Counted from the first letter of the stretch, positions 7,502 to 16,134 are shown. The stretch is DNA of 64,000 bases from Silanimonas sp. (GCF_027531545.1 NZ_JAPZSC010000018.1:186001-250000), one strand, 5' to 3'. Notes: generated from the letters alone by a model not told the origin. Numbers and translations are program-made.

Positions 7502-9438
7502 GGCGTGGCCTCCTCCGTGGCTTCGAGTTCGACGCCCACCGCCTGGCCGGGACGCAGGCCCGCGGTGTCGCCCTCGAGCGAGAGCTCGACGTCGATCACC
7601 GGAATCGGCTGGCGCCGCGACTTGTTGCGCACGGCGGTGCCGATGCGCGTCACCCGCGCGTCGATCTGCCGACCGGCGCCGCCTTCGACGCGCACGCGCG
7701 CCTTGGCGCCCACGGCCAAGCGCAGGAGCTCGCGCTCCGGCGCCGTGGCGCGCACCAGCAGGGTCGCCGGATCGGGGATCTCGGCCACGGCCTGGCCGAT
7801 GAAGACCTGGCTGCCGACCTCGAAACGCTCGCCGCGCCAACCGGTTCGCAGGACGAGGATGCCGTCGCGCGGGGCCTTTACCTGCAACTCGGTGACGGCG
7901 CGGCCGAGGGTCGCGACTTCGGTTTCAAGCTGGGCCAGCTCAGCTTCCACCAGCACGCGCTCCGCGGCGCGCTGGGCGCGGCCGGCGGTGTAGCGCTGCT
8001 CGAAGAGCGCATCGCGCTGCTCGGCACGGGTGCGGTCGATCACGAGCTTGCGGTACTCGACGGAACGCAGCAGCTCGGCGGGCTGCTCGGTCTTGCGCTC
8101 GGCCTTGATGCGCTCGGCGCGCTGCTCCTCGAGCGTGAGCGCTTCGGTCCGTTCACGCTCCGCGAGGTCGAGCAACAGGCGCTCGCGTTCGCTGCGCTTC
8201 TCGCGCCGCTTGCTCTCGGCCTCCTGCAGGCGGCGCTGCACTTCCGCGCCATCGAAGGCCACCACCACGTCGCCGGCCTTCACCCGCGAACCATCCGGGG
8301 CCATCTGTGTCACCTGGTACTGCCACTGGTTCTCGACCGCCGGCGGCGCGATGGCATCGCTGCGGGCCGCGGCGATCTCGCCTTCCAAGCGCAGCGTGCC
8401 CGCGGCATTTTCCGCGGCGCCAGCGCGCGGTGGCACGTCGTTCGACGAGGCCGCACTCGCGGGCTGCGGGCCGCCGGCTTCGATGCGCGCGCTCATGCCG
8501 GGCTTGAGCGGCAGGCCCGTCGACCCCTCGATCGTGACGTCGACGGTGAAGTAGCGGCCGCTGCCCCACTCGGCCTTCGGCTCGGGCGCACCGGCGATGT
8601 TGGCGATGCGCCCGGCCAGCGCGCGGCCGGGCAGCGCATCGAAACGCACCTGCACCGGCTGGCCGGACTGCAGGCCGGGGCGATCGACTTCGAGCACCCA
8701 GGCGCGCACGGCCAGCTCGCCGGCGCCCACCACTTCGCCGATGGCCATGCCGGGATTCGCCGAAGCCCCGACTTCGAAGCGTTGGCCACTCCACGGATGG
8801 AAGCCGAACACCGCGGTACCGGCCCGCGTGGCGCGCTGCTCGGCGCGGGCGATCTGCCGCTCGGCGAACACCAGGTCGGCCTCGAGTTGGGCCACTTCCA
8901 GGGCGCCATCACGCGCGCGGCGCTGCACGCCGGCTTCGGCGCTGGCGAGCTCCTGGCGCTTCAGCACGATCTCGCGGCGGGCGCGCTCCGCTTCGCCCTG
9001 GTAGCGGTCGTAATCGATGCGCGCGAGGTAGTCGGCCGGGATCGCCGCATCCACTTCGGCCTTCGCCAGCGCGGCCTCGGCATCGACGAGCGCGAGGGCC
9101 GCGTCGACGCGGCGCACGTCGAGCTCGGCGCGCTCCTTGTCGATGCGAGCCTTGGCCAGCGCGATCTGGGTCTTCAGCGCATTGATCTGCGCGGTCGCCG
9201 CGCCGGGGTCGATACGCACGAGGACATCGCCCGGCTTCACTGCGGCGCCATCGACGGCCAGCTGCCGCAGCACGACAGGCGAACTGTTCGACATCGGCGC
9301 GTAGATGGTCTCGGCATCACTCGAACGCACCACGCCGCTCAGCAGCACGCGGCGCGCGTCATCGGCCTGCGCAAGGACGGGGGCCACGAGCAACAGCGTC
9401 GCCATCGCGACGAACAGGGGCTTACTGGCGCTGGTCAT
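7498..9438 (-). CDS. Double membrane-fusion protein (two HlyD-like modules in tandem)
   Basis: A 646-residue secreted protein, about 1.6 times the usual adaptor length. After a Sec signal peptide (cleavage near VLAQA, residue 24) a first adaptor module has a lipoyl half (LAVDGAAVKPGDVLVRIDPG), a long coiled-coil hairpin and a beta-barrel region ending about residue 330. A second module then begins (TLRLEGEIAAARSDAIAPP) with its own lipoyl half (APDGSRVKAGDVVVAFDG), a second coiled coil rich in Glu/Arg, and LKPGM/LRPGQ-type barrel endings. No frameshift separates the modules. It overlaps the ATPase gene by 17 nt. Confidence 0.85.
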   Translation of the reverse strand: MTSASKPLFVAMATLLLVAPVLAQADDARRVLLSGVVRSSDAETIYAPMSNSSPVVLRQLAVDGAAVKPGDVLVRIDPGAATAQINALKTQIALAKARIDKERAELDVRRVDAALALVDAEAALAKAEVDAAIPADYLARIDYDRYQGEAERARREIVLKRQELASAEAGVQRRARDGALEVAQLEADLVFAERQIARAEQRATRAGTAVFGFHPWSGQRFEVGASANPGMAIGEVVGAGELAVRAWVLEVDRPGLQSGQPVQVRFDALPGRALAGRIANIAGAPEPKAEWGSGRYFTVDVTIEGSTGLPLKPGMSARIEAGGPQPASAASSNDVPPRAGAAENAAGTLRLEGEIAAARSDAIAPPAVENQWQYQVTQMAPDGSRVKAGDVVVAFDGAEVQRRLQEAESKRREKRSERERLLLDLAERERTEALTLEEQRAERIKAERKTEQPAELLRSVEYRKLVIDRTRAEQRDALFEQRYTAGRAQRAAERVLVEAELAQLETEVATLGRAVTELQVKAPRDGILVLRTGWRGERFEVGSQVFIGQAVAEIPDPATLLVRATAPERELLRLAVGAKARVRVEGGAGRQIDARVTRIGTAVRNKSRRQPIPVIDVELSLEGDTAGLRPGQAVGVELEATEEATP

Positions 9439-10099
9439 CGTCCACCTTGCCGTCCTTCATGCGCACCTGCCGCGGGAGGCTGGCGGCCAGCGCCATGTCG
9501 TGGGTCACCATCACCACGGTCTGCCCCGCGGCGTGCAGTTCATGCAGCAACGCGAGGATGTCGGCCGCGCTCTTGGAATCGAGGTTGCCCGTGGGTTCGT
9601 CGGCGAGCAGCAGGGCCGGGTCGAGCACCAGCGAACGGGCGATCGCGGCGCGCTGCATCTGCCCGCCCGAGAGCTCCGAGGGCCGGTGGGCCATGCGCGC
9701 ACCCAGGCCGACGCGCTCCAGCAACTCGCGGGCGCGGGCTTCGACGTCGTGGGCGAACGGCGTGCGCGAGAAGCGCATCGGCAGCAGCACGTTCTCGAGC
9801 ACCGTCAGCCGCGGCATCAGGTGGAAGCTCTGGAAGACGAAGCCGATGCGGCGGTTGCGCAGGTCGCTCAGCTGGCCGTCGTCGAGGCCGGCGACATCGG
9901 TGCCTTCGAGCCGGTAGTGGCCGGCGTCGGGGCGGTCGAGGCAGCCGAGCACGTTGAGCAGGGTCGACTTGCCGGAACCGGAGGGCCCGGTGACGCCCAC
10001 GAACTCGCCGCGGTCGATGGTGAGATCGACGCCGTCCAGGGCGTTCACTGTCTGCCCGCCGGTGCGGTACCGGCGGGCGATGTCCTTGAGTTCGATCAT
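9422..10099 (-). CDS. ABC transporter ATP-binding protein (MacB/LolD type)
   Basis: A 225-residue nucleotide-binding protein: Walker [10 protein letters not shown] (about 38-46), Q-loop [12 protein letters not shown], signature LSGGQMQRAAIARSL, Walker [13 protein letters not shown] and H-loop VMVTHD. The PTGNLDS form is typical of the MacB/LolD/FtsE group that works with FtsX-type permeases. The ATG giving MIELKD is chosen; an upstream ATG at 10141 would add 14 residues that do not match the family. First gene of the leftward export operon. Confidence 0.92.
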   Translation of the reverse strand: MIELKDIARRYRTGGQTVNALDGVDLTIDRGEFVGVTGPSGSGKSTLLNVLGCLDRPDAGHYRLEGTDVAGLDDGQLSDLRNRRIGFVFQSFHLMPRLTVLENVLLPMRFSRTPFAHDVEARARELLERVGLGARMAHRPSELSGGQMQRAAIARSLVLDPALLLADEPTGNLDSKSAADILALLHELHAAGQTVVMVTHDMALAASLPRQVRMKDGKVDDDQRQ

Positions 10100-10180
10100 T
10101 CCGGGGGACGATGCGCGAAGGCCCGTGATGGTCGCAGCCATGCGCGTGGCCCCGGGGTGCCGGAAGTCATGCCCGGTCGC

Positions 10181-10627
10181 TCACTTCACCGCCCGCAGCA
10201 CGAAGCTCGAGTTCACGTCGGCCACCTGCCCACCGGCCAGCAGGCGGTCGAGCAGGAAGCGCGAGAAGTGCTCGAGGTCCTGCACCCGCACTTCGATCAG
10301 GTAGTCCATGTCGCCGGTCAGGGCGTGGCAGCGTTCCACTTCGTCCCAGCTCTGGATGCTCTCGGCGAAGCGGGCGATGTCGGCGGCGCCATGGCTCTTC
10401 AACTGCACACGGACGAAGGCGCGCAGGTGCAGGCCGAGCTTCGCGGGATCCACCTCTGCGCGATACCCGGTGATGACGCCGTCGGCCTCGAGGCGCTGCA
10501 CGCGGCGCAGGCAAGCCGACGCTGACAGGTTCACGCGTTCGGCCAGCTCGACATTGCTCAGGCGCCCTTCCGCCTGCAGGGCGCGCAGCAGGGCGAGGTC
10601 GGTGCGGTCGAGCGCAGCGGTCTGCAT
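10181..10627 (-). CDS. Lrp/AsnC-family transcriptional regulator
   Basis: A 148-residue regulator with an N-terminal winged helix-turn-helix (LDRTDLALLRALQAEGRLSN, then LSASACLRRVQRLEADGVI) and a C-terminal RAM ligand-binding domain containing the GDMDYLIEV signature. The ATG at 10627 is preferred because a GGGAGA Shine-Dalgarno lies about eight bases upstream; an ATG at 10642 would overlap that site. It is divergent from phhA with 126 bp between, an arrangement suggesting it senses an amino acid (phenylalanine or tyrosine) and controls phhA. That role is inference from position. Confidence 0.9.
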   Translation of the reverse strand: MQTAALDRTDLALLRALQAEGRLSNVELAERVNLSASACLRRVQRLEADGVITGYRAEVDPAKLGLHLRAFVRVQLKSHGAADIARFAESIQSWDEVERCHALTGDMDYLIEVRVQDLEHFSRFLLDRLLAGGQVADVNSSFVLRAVK

Positions 10628-10683
10628 GTTCGTTTCTCCCATACGGGCAATGGCGCACGATTATTGCTCTTTGCTCGCCATTC

Positions 10684-10710
10684 GCCGCAACTTCGCAAGC
10701 CTGTTGCGGC
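10684..10710. promoter_or_regulatory. Inverted repeat between the AsnC regulator and phhA (candidate operator)
   Basis: GCCGCAAC at 10684-10691 and GTTGCGGC at 10703-10710 are perfect inverted 8-mers separated by 11 bp. They sit about 45 bp upstream of the phhA start and about 60 bp upstream of the regulator start. Lrp-family proteins bind imperfect palindromes, so this is a plausible operator, though unproven. Confidence 0.35.
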
Positions 10711-10753
10711 CGTCCGGCGCCACAATGGGCGACCCTGCCTACGGTCGCCCGCC

Positions 10754-11644
10754 ATGAACGCCCAGCCCCGCCGCGTCGAACACCTGCAGACCGACAAGGG
10801 CAGCGTGCCGGTCTACACCACCGCCGTGATCGAGCAGCCCTGGTCGACCTACAGCGCCACCGACCATGCGGTGTGGACGCAGCTGTTCCGCCGCCAGCGC
10901 GAACTGCTGGTGGGCCGCGCCGACGAGGAATTCCTGCGCACGCAGGACGCCATGGGCATGGGCGAGGACCGCATCCCGAAGTTCGACGAGCTCAACCGCA
11001 TGCTGCGCGCGCGCACCGGCTGGGAGTTGATCGGCGTCGAGGGCCTGCTGCCCGAGCTCACCTTCTTCGAGCACCTCGCCAACAAGCGCTTCCCGGTCAC
11101 CTGGTGGATCCGCACGCCCGAGCAGTTGGATTACCTCAGCGAGCCGGACCTGTTCCACGACCTGTTCGGCCACGTGCCCCTGCTGATGAACCCGGTGTTC
11201 GCCGACTACATGCAGGCCTACGGGCAGGGCGGCGTGCGTGCGCACGGCTTCGGCCCCGAGGCGCTGGCGCAGCTGACGCGCCTGTACTGGTACACGGTGG
11301 AATTCGGCCTGATCAACACCGCCGCGGGCCTGCGCATCTACGGCGCCGGCATCCTCAGCTCGAAGGGCGAATCGATCCACTGCCTCGAATCGCCCGCGCC
11401 GAACCGCATCGGCTTCGACCTCGAGCGGATCATGCGCACGCGCTACCGCATCGACACCTACCAGAAGACCTACTTCGTCATCGACAGCTACCAGCAGCTG
11501 ATGGACGCCACGCGGCCGGATTTCGCGCCGATCTATGCGCGGCTCGCCGGCCGGGAGACCTTGCCCGCCGGCAGCGTGCTGGACGGCGACACGGTGTTCA
11601 CCCGCGGCAGCGGCGAGGGCTGGAGCAACGACGGCGACGTCTGA
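10754..11644 (+). CDS. phhA: Phenylalanine 4-monooxygenase
   Basis: A 296-residue bacterial-size aromatic amino acid hydroxylase, converting phenylalanine to tyrosine with tetrahydrobiopterin and O2. The iron-binding facial triad is visible: His135 and His140 in LFHDLFGHVPLL and Glu183 in YWYTVEFGL. Other family segments include ELTFFEHLANKRFP and SSKGESIHCLESP. The ATG at 10754 gives a normal bacterial N-terminus; upstream extension would run into the regulatory region. It is divergent from the AsnC-type regulator. No pterin carbinolamine dehydratase gene is seen nearby. Confidence 0.95.
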   Translation: MNAQPRRVEHLQTDKGSVPVYTTAVIEQPWSTYSATDHAVWTQLFRRQRELLVGRADEEFLRTQDAMGMGEDRIPKFDELNRMLRARTGWELIGVEGLLPELTFFEHLANKRFPVTWWIRTPEQLDYLSEPDLFHDLFGHVPLLMNPVFADYMQAYGQGGVRAHGFGPEALAQLTRLYWYTVEFGLINTAAGLRIYGAGILSSKGESIHCLESPAPNRIGFDLERIMRTRYRIDTYQKTYFVIDSYQQLMDATRPDFAPIYARLAGRETLPAGSVLDGDTVFTRGSGEGWSNDGDV

Positions 11645-11676
11645 CGCCGCGCACATCGCCGTTTCGGCCTCGTGGG

Positions 11677-11682
11677 TATGAT
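11677..11682 (+). promoter_or_regulatory. Candidate -10 element for the cupredoxin operon
   Basis: TATGAT lies 30 bp upstream of the start codon of the cupredoxin gene, with a GGAG Shine-Dalgarno at 11701-11704 between them. No convincing -35 hexamer is seen at the right distance, so an activator may be needed. Confidence 0.4.
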
Positions 11683-11711
11683 ATGGGGAGCTCGGTGATC
11701 GGAGTCCCGGC

Positions 11712-12392
11712 ATGGTGGTGGGTGTCCGTCTTTTCCCCTGCGGCGCGCGCCTCGCGCTGGCCATGGGACTCGCCTTGTCGTGCAGCAGCGCGATCGCCGC
11801 ACTGCGCGTCGAGGTGCGCAGCGGCGGACAGCCTGTCGAATCGGCGGTGGTCACGCTGACACCCCTCGGCCGCGCGGCAGCCGTCACGCCGATCAACGCG
11901 GTCATGGACCAGGTCGGCAGCGAGTTCAAGCCCCGCGTGCTGGTCGTGACGAAGGGCTCGCGGGTGCGATTCCCGAACAGCGATGTCATCCGCCACCAGG
12001 TGTATTCGTTCTCGGCCGCGAAGCGGTTCGAGCTGCCGTTGTATTCAGGCACGCCGCCGGAACCGGTGGTCTTCGACAGCGCCGGCGTGGTCACCCTCGG
12101 CTGCAACATCCATGACTGGATGAAGGGGTACGTCGTCGTGGTCGATACGCCGCATTACGCCCTCAGCGGCGCCGACGGGCGCGTCCAACTCGACGCCCCC
12201 GACGGCGAGTACCTGCTCACGGCTTGGCATGAGCGATTGCCCACCGTCGATGCCGCGCCGAAGCAGACGATCACATTGCCCATGGCGGGACCGGCCACGC
12301 TTGAGCTGACCCTGGCTGCACCACCTCCGCCGCGCGGCACCGACCGCCTGCGCGCACTGCAAGACCGGTTCCGCAATCCGCCGCGTGACTGA
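11712..12392 (+). CDS. Periplasmic cupredoxin-like protein (methylamine-utilisation type)
   Basis: A 226-residue exported protein with a Sec signal peptide ending near SSAIA (about residue 29). The mature part has a cupredoxin-like fold with all type 1 copper ligands present: His95 in IRHQVYSF, then Cys131, His134 and Met137 in TLGCNIHDWM. Proteins of this kind are often labelled methylamine utilisation protein, but no methylamine dehydrogenase genes are nearby. The C-terminal ~70 residues look like a carboxypeptidase-regulatory beta-sandwich (GADGRVQLDAPDGEYLLTAW). Its stop overlaps the next gene, so it is probably co-translated with the c-di-GMP enzyme. Confidence 0.85.
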   Translation: MVVGVRLFPCGARLALAMGLALSCSSAIAALRVEVRSGGQPVESAVVTLTPLGRAAAVTPINAVMDQVGSEFKPRVLVVTKGSRVRFPNSDVIRHQVYSFSAAKRFELPLYSGTPPEPVVFDSAGVVTLGCNIHDWMKGYVVVVDTPHYALSGADGRVQLDAPDGEYLLTAWHERLPTVDAAPKQTITLPMAGPATLELTLAAPPPPRGTDRLRALQDRFRNPPRD

Positions 12393-14778
12393 GCCCTCGA
12401 CCACCGTCGCCGCGCCGCGTGCCGGGCTCCGTTTCGGCACCAAGCTGCTGTTGATCCTCGCTGCGCTCGTCATCGCCCTGCAGGTTGCCGGCTGGCTGAC
12501 CGTGCAAGTCGCCGTGAAGCGCAGCGTCGACGCCCAGCTCACCGACAGTCTTGAGGTCGGCGCGCGCGTCTGGCAGCGCCTGCACGACGCCCGGCAGCGC
12601 CAGCTGCTCGAGCGCGTGGCCGTGCTCGCGGATGACTTCGGCTTCAAGCAGGCCATCGCGACGCAGGACGCCCCCACGCTCGAGTCGGTGCTGGAGAGTG
12701 CGAGCTCACGGGTTGGCGCGCCGTTCGGCCTGGTGCTGGCGGCCGACGGTCGCACGCTGGCACAACGCCTTCCGGATGGCATGGTCCTGCCCGAGGCGGC
12801 GCTGGCGGACCGCGTCGAGGAAGCGCGCGAGCAAGGCTGGTCGGTGGGCGTGATCGCCCTCGGCGATAAGCCGGTGAGCTACGCGCTGGTGCCGGTGTTC
12901 GCCCCCGACCTGGTCGGCTGGATGGCAATGGGCGAACCCTTCGGCGCCGCCGAGAGCGAGGAAATGGCGGAAGTCACCGGTCTCACGCCTTCCGTGCTCG
13001 TGCAAGGCGAGGCGCTGTGGCACACGGTGCATGGCCCGTGGCGCCCCCAACCCTCGGAGGCGGCACAACTGCGCGAGGGCGCGCAGCGATCCTTGTTCCA
13101 TGCCCATGACGAAGGATCCGACCCCGCCATGGCTTTGCGGATCTCGGCCGAAGACGGGCGACCGGTGTACCTGGTGCTTGCCGCACAGCGCGAGCGCGCG
13201 ATGAGCCCTTACGAATCGCTGCAGTCGCAGGTGCTTTGGCAGTCACTGGCAGCCGCGCTGCTGGCCATGGGCGCCGCGTTCTTCGTCGGCCGCCGCGTCA
13301 GCGGCCCCGTCGGCGCGCTGGCGCGTGCCGCCGAACGCATCCGCGGTGGCGAGTACGCCACGCGCCTCGACGTGGCGGGTGCCGACGAGTTCGCCACGTT
13401 GGCCGAGGCCTTCAATGCGATGCAGGAGGGCATCGCCGAGCGCGAGCAGCGCATCGTCCACCAGGCCGGGCACGATGCGCTCACCGGCCTGCCCAATCGG
13501 GAGCGCGCTCTCACGCTGCTGCACGGTCGGCTGCAGGATCCCCGCTTGGCCGAAGGCGCGCTGGCGATGATCGACCTGCGCCGCTTCCACGAGGTGAACG
13601 ACCTGCTCGGCCATCGCCACGGCGACCTCGCGCTGGCGGAGATCGCGCGCCGGCTGCAAGCCACGGTGCGTGGCGACGACCTGGTGGCGCGCCTCGGCGG
13701 CGACGAGTTCCTCGTCGCCCTGTGGGGGGCCGAACCGGCGGCTGCCAAGGCGCGTGCGGAGGCGCTCGTCGCAGCACTCGCCGCACCGATGGACATCGAT
13801 GGCGCACCGCTGCGGCTCGACGCGACACTTGGCCTCGTTCCGTTCCGGCGCGACGACGCCGGGCACTTGCCCGACGCGCGAACGCTATTCAGACGCGTGG
13901 AGATCGCGAGCGACTTGGCGAAGCGCGAAGGCACCGCCATCGCTCTGTACCGCGAAGGCATGGACGAACAGCACCTCCGCCAGCTGGCCATCGTCGGCGA
14001 GCTGCGCGGCGCGATCGACGGTGATCAGTTCAGCCTGCACTACCAGCCCAAGGTCGACGTCGCCACCCGCGACGTGCGCCACGCCGAGGCTCTGCTGCGC
14101 TGGACGCATCCCACCCTTGGCAGGATCGGCCCGGACGAGTTCATCCCCTTGGCCGAACGCGCCGGTCTTGTCGGCGTGCTGACACGCTGGGTGGTCGACC
14201 GCGCCTTCGCCGACATGGCGTCCTGGCGCGCTGGGGGCATCGATGTTGGCGTGGCCATCAACCTCTCCGCCATCGACTTGGCGGATCCGGAGCTTCCGGG
14301 CGTAGTACTGGAGCGCCTGCGCCACCATGGCGTGCCCTCGACGCAGGTCATCGTCGAAGTCACGGAGAGCGCGGTGCTCGCCGACCTCGATCGCGCCATC
14401 GCGTCGCTCAACGTGCTGCGAGCCGATGGCCTCCGGGTTTCCGTGGACGATTTCGGCACTGGCCAGAGCTCGCTGGGCCAGCTCAAGCACCTGCCCGCCG
14501 ACGAGCTGAAGATCGACAAGAGCTTCGTGCTGCAGCTGGCACCCGGCAGCGAGGACGAACGCATCGTCCAATCCATCGTGCAGCTGGGCCACGGGCTCGG
14601 CCTGAAGGTCGTTGCCGAGGGATTGGAGACCGAAGCCGGTCTCGATGTGCTCACCCGCTTGCAGTGCGACGTCGCACAGGGTTACCACTTCAGCCGACCC
14701 TTGCCCGTGGAGGCGCTCACCGCATGGATCCTCGCCCACCAGCAACGCCTGCTCGCCGCCCGAGGCGGCATCGCATGA
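12385..14778 (+). CDS. Membrane GGDEF-EAL c-di-GMP enzyme with periplasmic sensor
   Basis: A 797-residue protein. A transmembrane helix near 25-45 and a second near 285-305 flank a ~240-residue periplasmic sensory region, followed by a HAMP linker (RRVSGPVGALARAAERIRGG). The GGDEF domain keeps GGDEF (438-442) and an RGDD I-site. The EAL domain keeps EALLRW (568-573), the NLSAIDL asparagine, VEVTES, DDFGTG and AEGLET, so both activities look possible. The GTG start overlaps the cupredoxin stop by 8 nt. The neighbouring copper and heme proteins suggest a redox or gas-related input, which is inference. Confidence 0.92.
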   Translation: MTEPSTTVAAPRAGLRFGTKLLLILAALVIALQVAGWLTVQVAVKRSVDAQLTDSLEVGARVWQRLHDARQRQLLERVAVLADDFGFKQAIATQDAPTLESVLESASSRVGAPFGLVLAADGRTLAQRLPDGMVLPEAALADRVEEAREQGWSVGVIALGDKPVSYALVPVFAPDLVGWMAMGEPFGAAESEEMAEVTGLTPSVLVQGEALWHTVHGPWRPQPSEAAQLREGAQRSLFHAHDEGSDPAMALRISAEDGRPVYLVLAAQRERAMSPYESLQSQVLWQSLAAALLAMGAAFFVGRRVSGPVGALARAAERIRGGEYATRLDVAGADEFATLAEAFNAMQEGIAEREQRIVHQAGHDALTGLPNRERALTLLHGRLQDPRLAEGALAMIDLRRFHEVNDLLGHRHGDLALAEIARRLQATVRGDDLVARLGGDEFLVALWGAEPAAAKARAEALVAALAAPMDIDGAPLRLDATLGLVPFRRDDAGHLPDARTLFRRVEIASDLAKREGTAIALYREGMDEQHLRQLAIVGELRGAIDGDQFSLHYQPKVDVATRDVRHAEALLRWTHPTLGRIGPDEFIPLAERAGLVGVLTRWVVDRAFADMASWRAGGIDVGVAINLSAIDLADPELPGVVLERLRHHGVPSTQVIVEVTESAVLADLDRAIASLNVLRADGLRVSVDDFGTGQSSLGQLKHLPADELKIDKSFVLQLAPGSEDERIVQSIVQLGHGLGLKVVAEGLETEAGLDVLTRLQCDVAQGYHFSRPLPVEALTAWILAHQQRLLAARGGIA

Positions 14779-15677
14779 CGCTCCCGCCGCGGGCGTTGGT
14801 CCTCGCTGCCGGGATGCTGGCGGCCCCACCGTTGGCCGCGGCCACGCCCGCAGAGCTGGCCACGCGCGACGCGGTGGGCCACGCCGGGCGCCTGCTCGCC
14901 ACCGGGGGCGCCAGCATGATCGAAGGCAGCGCCGGCGGCGGCATCGTGCCGTGGGCGGTGATCGCCGGGTATGGCACCGAAGACCAATGGGGCGCCGCGG
15001 CGTTCGCGACGCGCGTCGAGGTTCGTGATTACGCGCTCACCTCGCAGGGCGTGACGCTCGGTTGGCGCAATCGCGTCGAGCTCGGCGTGGCCCGCCAGAA
15101 CTTCGGCCTGCCCACGCTCGCCGACGCGCTGTCGCTGCCCACGCGACGATTCCGCCAGGACATCGTGCACGCGAAGGTCCGACTGGCCGGCGACCTCGTG
15201 TACACCTCGATGCCGCAGGTCAGCTTTGGTGTACAGCACAAGACGCAGCGTGATTTCCTCGTGCCCTCGCTGGTGGGCGCCCGCGACGACGCCGATGTCG
15301 ACGCCTACTTCTCGGCCAGCAAGCTGTTCCTCGGCGCCGCGGGCGGCCGCCACCTGCTGCTCAACGGCACGCTGCGGCGCACCCGCGCGAACCAGACCGG
15401 TCTGCTCGGCTTCGGCGGCGACCGCGATGACGGTTACGCGCTGGTCGGCGAGATGAGCGCCGCGGTGCTGCTCGATCCACGCTGGGCGGTTGGCATCGAG
15501 TATCGGCAGAAGCCCGACCACCTCGGTTTCGCCCGCGAGGATGATTGGAAGGACGTGTTCGTTGGCTGGTTCCCGAACAAGCGCGTCGCGGTCGTCGCCG
15601 CTTGGGCGGATCTCGGCCGCATTGCCACGCTCGAAGACCAGGAGGGTTGGTATGTCTCGCTGCAGCTCAGTCACTGA
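14775..15677 (+). CDS. DUF3034 family protein, probable outer-membrane beta-barrel
   Basis: A 300-residue protein with a signal peptide (cleavage near AAPPLAAA, ~residue 24) and a mature part made of alternating amphipathic strands ending in an aromatic/His terminus (YVSLQLSH). It matches what I recall of DUF3034, an uncharacterised family. Segments such as LGWRNRVELGVARQNFGLP and VGIEYRQKPDHLGFA look like porin strands. It starts in an ATGA overlap with the GGDEF-EAL gene and ends inside the hemoglobin gene, so all four genes form one operon. Function unknown. Confidence 0.75.
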   Translation: MTLPPRALVLAAGMLAAPPLAAATPAELATRDAVGHAGRLLATGGASMIEGSAGGGIVPWAVIAGYGTEDQWGAAAFATRVEVRDYALTSQGVTLGWRNRVELGVARQNFGLPTLADALSLPTRRFRQDIVHAKVRLAGDLVYTSMPQVSFGVQHKTQRDFLVPSLVGARDDADVDAYFSASKLFLGAAGGRHLLLNGTLRRTRANQTGLLGFGGDRDDGYALVGEMSAAVLLDPRWAVGIEYRQKPDHLGFAREDDWKDVFVGWFPNKRVAVVAAWADLGRIATLEDQEGWYVSLQLSH

Positions 15678-16134
15678 GCGCCGGTCGCCGTCCGTGATCG
15701 GAAGCCTGCGCGCGACGCTGGTCGTCACCCTGATTTCGGCCTTGCTCACTGGTTGCGCCAGCGCGCCGACCTCGCGCGGCAGCACGCTCTACGAGCGTCT
15801 CGGCGGCGAGGCCGGCGTCGCGGCGATCACCGAAGGGATGCTCGCCCGCAGCGCCGAGGACCCGCGCATCCGCGACGACTTCGCCGAGGCCGATATCGTC
15901 AACCTCTACGAGCGGTTGGTCGAACACCTCTGCGCCGTCACGGGCGGGCCGTGCACCTACGGCGGGCGTGCGATGAAGGCCGCGCATGCGGGCCTCGGGC
16001 TGACGGAAGCCGACTTCAACGCGCTGGTGGAAAACCTCGTGGATGCGATGACCGAACGCGGGGTGCCGATCGCTGCGCAGAACGAGCTGCTCGCGATCCT
16101 CGCGCCAATGCGCGGCGACGTGATCCGGCAGTAG
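15652..16134 (+). CDS. Lipoprotein group 1 truncated hemoglobin
   Basis: A 160-residue protein. The ATG at 15652 has a GGAGG Shine-Dalgarno just upstream and gives a lipoprotein signal peptide ending LLTGC (Cys35). The globin begins TLYERLGGEAGVAAI and keeps the YGGRAMKAAHAGLGL block with proximal His112. By eye alignment to cyanobacterial GlbN, the distal B10 and E7 positions are Leu, and Cys94 and Cys101 flank the E-F region. Truncated hemoglobins bind O2/NO; a membrane-anchored periplasmic one is unusual. It overlaps the DUF3034 gene by 26 nt. Confidence 0.88.
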   Translation: MSRCSSVTERRSPSVIGSLRATLVVTLISALLTGCASAPTSRGSTLYERLGGEAGVAAITEGMLARSAEDPRIRDDFAEADIVNLYERLVEHLCAVTGGPCTYGGRAMKAAHAGLGLTEADFNALVENLVDAMTERGVPIAAQNELLAILAPMRGDVIRQ

